Positions 37,507-43,783 of a stretch of DNA of 64,000 nucleotides are shown piece after piece. The translations under genes were made by a program, and so were the position numbers. The stretch comes from Bradyrhizobium sp. CCBAU 53351 (lineage in GTDB: Bacteria; Pseudomonadota; Alphaproteobacteria; Rhizobiales; Xanthobacteraceae): the NCBI RefSeq assembly GCF_015291745.1, contig NZ_CP030060.1, positions 915,291 to 979,290 on the forward strand. Reading direction: 5' to 3'. Under the pieces are notes generated by a model. The model was not told the DNA's origin and made no database searches. It saw only the letters and a program-made list of their open reading frames with translations. Position 1 is the stretch's first letter. The number at the start of each line of letters is the position of its first letter.

Positions 37507-38018
37507 CACTCCTCCGAGGTCCACACCGGGTCCGCACGGCCGATCACGGCTGCGGCTGGAAGAAAGCCAAAATACCGGCCGTCGAAGGACTCATCCGATT
37601 GCCAGTTCATGAGAAAGAGCTCGGCCGGCCCGACGACGCGGCAGCCCTGCCAGTCTGGCAGCGGACGGCCGCGGCCGTCACGCTCACGCGCCTCACCCAT
37701 AGCAATGTTGTCCACCGAGATGGCGAGGCCTGTTCTGCAAACCGTCTGCCCGGGGAGCGCGAGGATACGTTTGAGCATAGGAAGGCCGAGCGGCAAATAG
37801 CCCTTCAGGTCGAGGAAGCTCGCCAGCGGTTCAGGCGGCTGAACCGCAACCAGCTCCGTGACATACAAAGTCTCTGCGGAACGCAGGCGGTAAAGGCCGA
37901 TGGGCACGCTCGGCGATGCATTCCAGATGAAGGCCGGCGTTCGCCCTTCCACGATGGTTACGGCGATCGCTGCGGCAGCCCCGCACATCGCAAGCAGCGT
38001 CATCATCCGCCCTCTCAT
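37506..38018 (-). CDS. traF: Conjugative signal peptidase TraF (S26 family)
   Basis: 170 residues. An N-terminal membrane helix (LLAMCGAAAAIAVTIVEG) is followed by SVPIGLYRL, carrying the catalytic Ser, and LPMLKRILALPGQTVCR, carrying the catalytic Lys. TraF-type peptidases mature the TrbC pilin. The gene overlaps DUF2840 upstream by four bases and the transglycosylase downstream by one. Confidence 0.9.
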   Translation of the reverse strand: MRGRMMTLLAMCGAAAAIAVTIVEGRTPAFIWNASPSVPIGLYRLRSAETLYVTELVAVQPPEPLASFLDLKGYLPLGLPMLKRILALPGQTVCRTGLAISVDNIAMGEARERDGRGRPLPDWQGCRVVGPAELFLMNWQSDESFDGRYFGFLPAAAVIGRADPVWTSEE

Positions 38019-38479
38019 CGGATGATCCTCCGCCGGCGAAGCCAGGCCTGATGGCGAGCTTTCGTGTAGGGACGTGGGCTTTCATTGACGGAAAGACGGT
38101 TGTGGACATGCTGCCAATGATCTGGGGCGACATCAGCCGGATCGATACCAAGTGCCTCGACGGCATCGATCATCTGCAGCACGCGCTCGACCTTCGGCCA
38201 GCCAGAAAGGCGAAGCAGAATGTCGCCTCCTGGCTTCACATAGGGCACGGTCGAGCAGCGCTGACCCGCGGCGACGGCACGCAGGATATCAATGCGCGAA
38301 ATCACCGTCCCGAAATCATTCGACGTCCAACGAACGAACGCAAAGATGCTGCCTGGAGCAAATGCCAGGACGCGACGATGGCGATCGAGCTTCCGTTCCT
38401 CGACATTGCGGCCAAATCGAACCCGGTTCTCGATCCGCTTCTCCAGCCACAGCACTTCCACCTCGGTGAGATCGCTCAT
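38015..38479 (-). CDS. DUF2840 family protein
   Basis: 154 residues from ATG 38479 (MSDLTEVEVLWLEKRIENRV). The body has FAPGSIFAFVRWTSNDFGTV, ISRIDILRAV and LGIDPADVAPDHWQHVHNRL, characteristic of DUF2840. Family function is unknown, but the gene is conserved next to traF in rhizobial ICEs. The ATG overlaps the stop of an open frame (ATGA) that occupies the place of a missing parA. Confidence 0.87.
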   Translation of the reverse strand: MSDLTEVEVLWLEKRIENRVRFGRNVEERKLDRHRRVLAFAPGSIFAFVRWTSNDFGTVISRIDILRAVAAGQRCSTVPYVKPGGDILLRLSGWPKVERVLQMIDAVEALGIDPADVAPDHWQHVHNRLSVNESPRPYTKARHQAWLRRRRIIR

Positions 38480-38765
38480 GCTGTCTCTCCCGGAAGCTCG
38501 AAAAGCCAACGGCTAGTGATGAGGACGGACGATTGCGGGATTTGAACCTGAAGGCAGCTCGACCGTCCGTGCCACTGCCGCTCTTCCACAATGTGGGCAA
38601 CAGCGAGTTCCGTTAGAAGAAATCCGAAGGATTTCTGGTTAGTAAAGTTAGGGGGCCAGGAAAGCGCGCGTTCACAAGCCTTTAGGTTCGCTTTCGGTCC
38701 CCGATAGCACGATGATCTGGTCCCTGATGGCACGAGGGTTGCGGTCCCCGATAGCACGAGCTGAT
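38480..38765. other. RepA-DUF2840 interval: three iteron-like repeats, hairpin, no parA
   Basis: In related elements a parA gene lies here; only 286 bases remain. Three near-identical 17-mers GGTCCCCGATAGCACGA sit at 38696-38712, 38719-38735 (two changes) and 38743-38759, spaced 23-24 bases, as iterons for the adjacent RepA-like initiator would be. A perfect hairpin AGAAATCC-GAA-GGATTTCT lies at 38618-38636. An open minus-strand frame (38769-38476) runs across the whole interval, but the text is not ParA-like. Confidence 0.65.
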
Positions 38766-39671
38766 TCACAGGTTGTCCCCTGAAATTGGTCCCGAACGAC
38801 GCGCCGACAGGCGCGCCGTAACGGGAAGGTTTGGGATCGAGGCGAAGTTCAGCCGCTCGCGGCCGTTTGGATCGCGCGTGAGGACGAGCCGATAGCCCGG
38901 CAATGTCTGCCGCTGGACAATCTGTCGAACGTCGTAGGCAAAATGCTTGAGCGGCGAGAGGCTGCCGGACTTGGCATGAAGATGGGCAAGGTCGAAGCTC
39001 CAGCCGCCGCGCTGCCGGCCGCCGTGCTTGCGCACCAGCCGGTAAAGCCAGCGCTCAAGGCCACCTGTCAGGTCGAAATAGGCGCGGTCGATCGTCAGAA
39101 CGAGAGCGTCATCGATCACGCCGGCATAGAACCAATCTGGCAGGATCAGTTCGATCCCAAATGGTCTGCCATATGCATCAGCGGCTTCCTTCCACTCGTT
39201 AATCCAGGAGAAGCGGTGCCGCCGCCGTTCTGCGGGTTGACGGATCGAGGTCAGCACGGTCGTTGACTGAAGTCTGTCAAGACCTGCCTTCAGCCGGTCG
39301 TAGTCGCGTGCGCTGGTGCCGCGGCCGACGAACGTCAGAATCTCATATGGCGTTGCGGCTATCAGGCGTGATGTTTTCAGACCGGCATCGCGAGCTTCGA
39401 CGATCTGGGAGGCAGCCCAAATCAGGACGTCGGCGTCCCAGATCGTTGCCATGCCGTGCTCCGGGACAGCTTCGACGCGGATTGAGGTTGTTCCGGCGCA
39501 GAAATCGATGGGCACGATCCTTTTGGTCTTAGCCAGCGAAAAGAATGGATAAGCCATCAGATCCTGCGCATCGCGTGGAGCAAGATCTCCCGGCAGGGCG
39601 CGGAAAAGCTCAAGCTGATGGCGGTCGGCTTGCTGAATGCGTCGCATGATGATTGCCTTCAGAGCGACCAT
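38766..39671 (-). CDS. RepA-like replication initiator of ICE type (RPA family)
   Basis: 301 residues. Text typical of the alphaproteobacterial replication initiator RepA family: MAYPFFSLAKTKRIVPIDF, IWDADVLIWAASQIVEARD, ATPYEILTFVGRGTSARDYD, and GIELILPDWFYAGVIDDALV with LTIDRAYFDLTGGLERWLYR. In ICEs it may allow transient replication after excision. Its start shares one base with the RdfS-like stop, and iteron-like repeats lie just past its stop. It is unrelated to the partition-type RepA at 63650. Confidence 0.85.
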   Translation of the reverse strand: MVALKAIIMRRIQQADRHQLELFRALPGDLAPRDAQDLMAYPFFSLAKTKRIVPIDFCAGTTSIRVEAVPEHGMATIWDADVLIWAASQIVEARDAGLKTSRLIAATPYEILTFVGRGTSARDYDRLKAGLDRLQSTTVLTSIRQPAERRRHRFSWINEWKEAADAYGRPFGIELILPDWFYAGVIDDALVLTIDRAYFDLTGGLERWLYRLVRKHGGRQRGGWSFDLAHLHAKSGSLSPLKHFAYDVRQIVQRQTLPGYRLVLTRDPNGRERLNFASIPNLPVTARLSARRSGPISGDNL

Positions 39672-39952
39672 CAGCGGTGTTCCTGGCCGGCATAACGACG
39701 TAGTTGCGAATGCTTTTTGGCCGGCAGCACCGTGTCTTTGCCAGGGTCAGAAGTGGACGTTTTGGCGCCGAGATCGGCCCACGCTTTCAGGTCGTCCAAG
39801 GCGTAGACGACGCGGCCGCCGATCTTCCGGTAGGTCGGCCCGGTACCGTAAGTGCGATGTTTTTCCAGCGTGCGGCCAGACAGGCCGAGGTAGCGTGCAG
39901 CCTCGGGAGTGCGCAGGAAACGCGGAGGAAGTCCGGCGGTCGGATCGGGCAT
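39671..39952 (-). CDS. rdfS: RdfS/AlpA-like excisionase (helix-turn-helix)
   Basis: 93 residues from ATG 39952 (MPDPTAGLPPRFLRTPEAAR). The MerR-like excisionase helix-turn-helix reads TPEAARYLGLSGRTLEKHRT, GPTYRKIGGRVVYALDDLKA, as in AlpA and the recombination directionality factor RdfS. In ICEMlSymR7A rdfS heads the operon with traF and is turned on by FseA; the same order is seen here. It would bend attachment-site DNA to favour excision. No integrase for it is in the window. Confidence 0.75.
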   Translation of the reverse strand: MPDPTAGLPPRFLRTPEAARYLGLSGRTLEKHRTYGTGPTYRKIGGRVVYALDDLKAWADLGAKTSTSDPGKDTVLPAKKHSQLRRYAGQEHR

Positions 39953-40083
39953 TTGAGAGCTCCAAGATGGCGGCGCACCACCCATGAGGGCGCCGGCGTG
40001 GGTGTGGTCATCTTGGAGAAGCAGGGCTTCGGAGGGGGATGCCGAAGATCGGGGGTGCATGTTTCGACACCCCCGCGATGAGG
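39953..40083. promoter_or_regulatory. rdfS upstream region with two inverted repeats
   Basis: 131 bases between the fseA-like stop and rdfS. A perfect 8-bp hairpin CGGGGGTG/CACCCCCG with 10-base loop lies at 40050-40075; with no T-run after it, it is a weak terminator or a regulator site. A second dyad, ACCACCCA/TGGGTGTGGT, spans about 39978-40010. FseA is expected to act on this promoter. Confidence 0.45.
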
Positions 40084-40716
40084 CTATTTGTTCCTGCGCC
40101 CGGAGCGCAGAAGCCTGCAATAGCCGCCCCGCATCAAGGAGAAGCCGTCGTGTACCAGACGGATGATGAGGCTACGGGAATCGTGGGTCTTCCAGGCTTG
40201 CTTTGGGACGCTTTTCTTTCCAAGCAGTGCCAACGCGATCACACGATAGCTGCTACCGGCATGACGTGCGTCGAGCGCACGCGCGACTTGCCTTAGGCGA
40301 TCCCGGCGCTGTTTGGAAAGTTCGTGGAAAGCGGGGCCTGCCGCGCGTCCGTTGAGCGCGCGCCACAATCTGCGAGCTGCATGCGCTCGCGGCGGCAAGT
40401 TCTCATCGAAGGGAAGTTTGGCGGCATAGCGATGACCAATGGAAGGTTCATCCTTCAACCAGACACGGTGGTTCACGGTCCCGATGCGCAGCACGGCGTG
40501 CCACCCATCAGCGGCGCGACGCATTTCGGCCGTCGAGACGTTGAATAGAGGTAGATCTGGCGCACTCGGGTCAGCGCCTGACGTCGTTACCGCAACCGGG
40601 ACGACATCCGGCAGCGCCTCGGGCGCCCAAAAGATTGTCTGTTGATCAAAGGACCGCTGCGGGTCATGGGCGAAAGCAGATGCCCCACTTCCTCCTGAAT
40701 TCCTCGGTGACTTCAC
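40084..40716 (-). CDS. fseA: FseA C-terminal frame (DUF2285, Msi171-like)
   Basis: DUF2285-containing frame: FWAPEALPDVVPVAV, LPLFNVSTAEMRRAADGWHA, VNHRVWLKDEPSIGHRYAAK, LPFDENLPPRAHAARRLWRA and HAGSSYRVIALALLGKKSVP. It overlaps the preceding short frame by 53 bases, and its own first residues (before HDPQRS) do not look conserved. In ICEMlSymR7A the homologous pair msi172-msi171 is translated as one protein, FseA, by +1 frameshifting and activates rdfS. The same relation of frames (+1) holds here. Confidence 0.78.
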   Translation of the reverse strand: MKSPRNSGGSGASAFAHDPQRSFDQQTIFWAPEALPDVVPVAVTTSGADPSAPDLPLFNVSTAEMRRAADGWHAVLRIGTVNHRVWLKDEPSIGHRYAAKLPFDENLPPRAHAARRLWRALNGRAAGPAFHELSKQRRDRLRQVARALDARHAGSSYRVIALALLGKKSVPKQAWKTHDSRSLIIRLVHDGFSLMRGGYCRLLRSGRRNK

Positions 40717-40858
40717 CCGTCGGGCTCTTGGCGATCACAGCCTGGTAGTCACGTTGGTATTCAGGATTGCGACGCACGAACTCCCAAGCGATATCAGTGG
40801 GGTCAGCATTATTCAGGTAGTCGTAGGAGTCCGGGGAGCGCCAATCGACTTGGGCCAT
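40664..40858 (-). CDS. fseA: FseA N-terminal frame (DUF6499, Msi172-like)
   Basis: 64 residues from ATG 40858: MAQVDWRSPDSYDYLNNADP, TDIAWEFVRRNPEYQRDYQA, then EEFRRKWGICFRP and stop TGA. The last sense codons TTT CGC CCA TGA (40675-40664) lie where a +1 slip yields CF-AHDPQRS of the DUF2285 frame, giving a fused protein of about 256 residues. The W.F.RRNP.Y.RDY text is the mark of this N-terminal family. Confidence 0.8.
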   Translation of the reverse strand: MAQVDWRSPDSYDYLNNADPTDIAWEFVRRNPEYQRDYQAVIAKSPTGEVTEEFRRKWGICFRP

Positions 40859-40941
40859 AACATCCGCCTCATTGCAAAGAGCTAACAACGATGACGGCGC
40901 AATAGCTGCGAACAGGCCTTTGGGAAAAGATGCCAGCTTGT

Positions 40942-40968
40942 CACCACGTGGTGCACGTGAGTCACCAC
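40942..40968. promoter_or_regulatory. Overlapping dyads upstream of the fseA-like gene
   Basis: A perfect 12-bp palindrome CACCACGTGGTG (40942-40953), followed by a further CACCAC (40963-40968) forming GTGGTG-N9-CACCAC. It contains ACGTGGTGC, shared with the site upstream of traI (20027-20035). The position, about 85 bases before the fseA start, suits a TraR-dependent promoter. Inference only. Confidence 0.45.
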
Positions 40969-41023
40969 GCCCGAGTGCCGAGAAAAAGGTGTCGTCAGAA
41001 CCAAAGCCGTCTAGAAAACTATT

Positions 41024-41296
41024 CTAGGTTGATCTAGGTCCGCGCAACAGACGTCCCTGTTCGGTCAACCACTTCGCGCGCTGAACATGTGTCTGGTATG
41101 CAGTACGCGCACGCTCCGGCTCGCGATCGGAGTCGATGTGCAACACGATCCGAGCGACCTCGGACCAATCGGCCCCCTCGCTCTCCGCCTGCAGAAGGCG
41201 CATGTAGGTTACGACATGCTGTTCGTCGTAGGAGGTCATGGCGTCCCCAGCGGGAGGGGCATCGGCCACTTCGGGATTTAAGTTGAACTTGGTCAT
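41024..41296 (-). CDS. qseM: QseM-like antiactivator (DUF2285 domain)
   Basis: 90 residues from ATG 41296 (MTKFNLNPEVADAPPAGDAM). The DUF2285-type body reads YDEQHVVTYMRLLQAESEGA, DWSEVARIVLHIDSD and TAYQTHVQRAKWLTEQGRLL. In ICEMlSymR7A, QseM is a small DUF2285 protein that binds both TraR and FseA and blocks transfer; its gene is divergent from qseC. Size, domain and arrangement match. The assignment rests on synteny and domain reading. Confidence 0.72.
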   Translation of the reverse strand: MTKFNLNPEVADAPPAGDAMTSYDEQHVVTYMRLLQAESEGADWSEVARIVLHIDSDREPERARTAYQTHVQRAKWLTEQGRLLRGPRST

Positions 41297-41389
41297 GGGC
41301 TGACAACAAACATCGAATAATTGCAAGGTTCCTGGACGCGCGATTGACGAGCGGTCTCATTTTAGTCGTATTCCGGGGTCGGTGCAGAT

Positions 41390-41421
41390 ACATACTATAG
41401 GAGATAAACCTCATAGTATGT
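41390..41421. promoter_or_regulatory. Inverted repeat in qseM-qseC interval: candidate QseC operator
   Basis: ACATACTAT at 41390-41398 and its complement ATAGTATGT at 41413-41421, with AGGAG/CCTC extending the dyad inward. It lies 18 bases before the qseC-like start and between the divergent qseM and qseC genes. Paired half sites in this position are expected for the QseC switch that balances its own and qseM transcription. Confidence 0.6.
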
Positions 41422-41439
41422 AAGACGCAACTTGCGCGA

Positions 41440-41688
41440 ATGGACATGCGCAAGTTGGTCGGCCGGAATTTCGCAAAGCTGCGGAAGCAAAAGCGCTTTA
41501 CGCAGGAGAAGTTCGCCGACCTGTCCGGCTTTACTCAACAATACATCAGCGACTTGGAACGCGGCCGCCGCAATCCAACCGTCGTAAGCCTGTTCCAGCT
41601 CGCCAGTGCGTTGGGCGTCACTCCGGTTGATCTCATCGCGCCGGACGAGGAGGCGCGAAACGAAGGAAAACTGGCCAAGCGGAAGTAA
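41440..41688 (+). CDS. qseC: QseC-like XRE-family repressor
   Basis: 82 residues. A helix-turn-helix of the Cro/cI type covers RNFAKLRKQKRFTQEKFADL, SGFTQQYISDLERGRRNPTV and LFQLASALGVTPVDLI, with a short basic tail. It is divergent from the qseM-like gene, with an inverted repeat in between. In the Mesorhizobium ICE, QseC binds operators there to set qseM expression and so the fraction of cells that transfer. The start could be ATG 41440 or 41446. Confidence 0.78.
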   Translation: MDMRKLVGRNFAKLRKQKRFTQEKFADLSGFTQQYISDLERGRRNPTVVSLFQLASALGVTPVDLIAPDEEARNEGKLAKRK

Positions 41689-41955
41689 CTGTTTCCGAAA
41701 AAGCCAAAGCACCTGCCCCAAGTGAGGGTAGGACGCTTCCCACAGGTGCGACGATGGTTCGGACAGCACTGTTCGCACGTCGACGGCTCCAACGGCCTAC
41801 AAAAGTCTTACCGTTTCAGCTGCGCCAGCAACCTCCTTGGGAGACACGGGATGTTCTGGTGATGGCGTGCTGAACGGTCTCTCTATCGAGAGCCTACTTA
41901 AATAGTCGGGCCATATCCAGTGGTTTAATGGGCCACCAAATGGCTGCCTGCGCAA

Positions 41956-42237
41956 ATGAAAGCTCGCGCACTCGTAGCCTGGAATATACGCCGGATACGC
42001 GTCGATCGCGGTATTCCGCAGGAGCAATTGGCTTATGACGCGGGAATAGATCGTTCGTATATGAGTGGTCTTGAGCGGAAGTTGGAAAATCCTACGATTG
42101 ATTTGCTTGACCGGTTGGCTGACACCCTCGGTGTCCAACTCAACGAGTTATTCCTTCCATTACCAAAGGGCGCTACGATCCATAAAACATTGCCTAAAGG
42201 GCGCAAATCGACCCGACTTGACCGCAAGAAGAAATAA
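41956..42237 (+). CDS. Second XRE-family regulator
   Basis: 93 residues with MKARALVAWNIRRIRVDRGI, PQEQLAYDAGIDRSYMSGLE, RKLENPTIDLLDRLADTLGV and QLNELF, a typical HTH_3 domain, then a basic tail (RKSTRLDRKKK). The gene lies 267 bases after qseC, same strand. It is a Cro/cI-type DNA-binding protein; the target is unknown. It could be a second ICE control gene or an unrelated regulator. Confidence 0.82.
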   Translation: MKARALVAWNIRRIRVDRGIPQEQLAYDAGIDRSYMSGLERKLENPTIDLLDRLADTLGVQLNELFLPLPKGATIHKTLPKGRKSTRLDRKKK

Positions 42238-42447
42238 CACCCTCTGTTTCGACAATCGCGGGATATACGCCTACGTCGCTTGTGTAACGCGTGGGCCGTC
42301 TTTGGAGCGAGATGGCCCTGATCGTAACAGGCCGGTGCGAAGGGGTTTGCCGATCTCAGTGGCGCCGACCTGTGGCTAGTGCTGAATCCATCGCAAAATT
42401 AAGATTCGCATTCCGAGCCCATGGAATTCGCGCCGATGTGCGGAAAG

Positions 42448-43177
42448 CCCGCCCGGCGAACCGGGCGGGGCTTGGCGGAGGATCTCACTCGCCGTTCTTG
42501 CGCGGCCGGGACCAGAGCAGGTTGTAGCCCTCGCCACCTTCGTCGTCGAACAGGCTCGCGTAGATCGGCGCGTTGAAGGAGGGATCGTCAAGCTTGATCG
42601 AGAGGTAGTCGCGGCCCTCTTCGGAGCGCTTCGACCAGGCTGCGCCGATCTCGGCCCGACCCACATAGATGCGGTGGCTGGGCGCGTTCTCGTTGGAGCG
42701 GTTGGTCTCGGCGACGATGCGGACGCCCCTAGCCTGCAAGCTCAGCGTGACGATCTCGCCCTGGAAATCATTGCCGACCTTCTTGAAAGTTCCGATATTA
42801 GCCATCTTGCTTCTCCGTTGTGTTTCGAGCCCGCGACCACCGCGGCCTCGATGGCGATCTCAAGGGCGAGGACGATCGGCGACGCACCCGCTCGCGGGCT
42901 GAAGCGCAGCGGAGGACGCCGTTGAAGAGACTTTCTTGTCTCGCGAGGAATGGGCGTGAGCCCAGGGGAAGAAAGTCGCAGCAACGGCGTTGCGGCTCAG
43001 CCGATCGAGGCGCAGCCGGTCTTCGGCCAGATCGAGCCATCAAAGAGGCCTCGTGCGTCCGCGTGCTGAACCTCAAACCCGGGGAGAAGCTTGGCGAATT
43101 TCGGTTCCTCTGCACAAGAGGTCGGAACGGTTCGGGAAGGAAGAGAAACAATCTGCGGGAATGGGCGGCATCGTCCC
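42448..43177. repeat. 730-bp direct repeat, left copy (DUF736 region)
   Basis: The sequence recurs at 45578-46307, shifted by 3130 bases, with no difference seen by eye; weaker similarity runs on for about 20 bases. It contains a whole DUF736 gene (minus strand) and about 370 bases upstream of it. The two copies flank an MFS exporter gene. Similarity begins at a GC-rich dyad (GCCCGGCGAACCGGGC) that may be the DUF736 terminator. Confidence 0.9.
42485..42805 (-). CDS. DUF736 family protein (copy 1)
   Basis: 106 residues: MANIGTFKKVGNDFQGEIVT, LSLQARGVRIVAETNRSNEN and APSHRIYVGRAEIGAAW, ending LWSRPRKNGE. DUF736 proteins are small and of unknown function, and common on rhizobial plasmids and ICEs. 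The protein at 45615-45935 is identical. The start lies at MANIG in all members I know. A GC-rich inverted repeat (42451-42468) directly after the stop is a likely terminator. Confidence 0.88.
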   Translation of the reverse strand: MANIGTFKKVGNDFQGEIVTLSLQARGVRIVAETNRSNENAPSHRIYVGRAEIGAAWSKRSEEGRDYLSIKLDDPSFNAPIYASLFDDEGGEGYNLLWSRPRKNGE

Positions 43178-43783
43178 CGCAAAGCCGGTCAAGCGGTGCG
43201 CTTCGTCCCGGCGCCGGAGCTATGTGGGGCGAGACGTGATAATCGGTGCTGCTTGTTCGTAGCACTTCATAGGCAAGCCGTTAAGCTGCTCACACGACAT
43301 CATGCCTCGTCGGCTACCAATCTTAGAAATCTGTATGACGATGAGGAACGTCCTAACGGTCCGGCTTTGCGCATCGCGGCCGCAATAACTGGGTGAGTCG
43401 GTAGTTCACCGCCTCGGCCGTCCAGTCGAGTACGTCTATCCTAGCAGCGTCATCCATGTGAACGCTGCCTCACCGTTGCAGATTAAGGCCATTCAGGTGA
43501 TGACCCAGGCCAGTGCTGCGTGCACGTACCGCAGGACATCTGCGAGAACTGATCAGTACGGCCCCCGGACGCCGAGAACCAGATATCGCGGCCCTCAGCT
43601 CATCGTCGAGCCACTGCACATGTCAGATATGTTTTATCCCGCCTCACGGGCATTTGTTCTCGGTGCGGCAATCCGGCGCGAAGTAGGACTTCGTCACTGC
43701 AATTCTTCGGCGGGCATGGGTATAATGTGTGATTCTAAGGGATCGGTAGGACCGCGAAAAGGTCCGCCGAAAGGCAGACCTTC
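43178..43783. other. Region upstream of the MFS gene
   Basis: 606 bases with no recognisable gene. A perfect -10 box TATAAT lies at 43721-43726, 58 bases before the MFS start; a -35 box is not obvious. The 43260-43396 stretch reads ASSATNLRNLYDDEERPNGP in one frame up to a stop at 43396, perhaps the scrap of a gene I do not recognise. Confidence 0.4.

Noticed and set aside
38515..38600. tRNA-like sequence on the minus strand (GGTTCAAATCCCGC resembling a T-arm)
   Set aside because: No consistent T stem, acceptor stem or D arm could be paired around it, so a cloverleaf is not supported.
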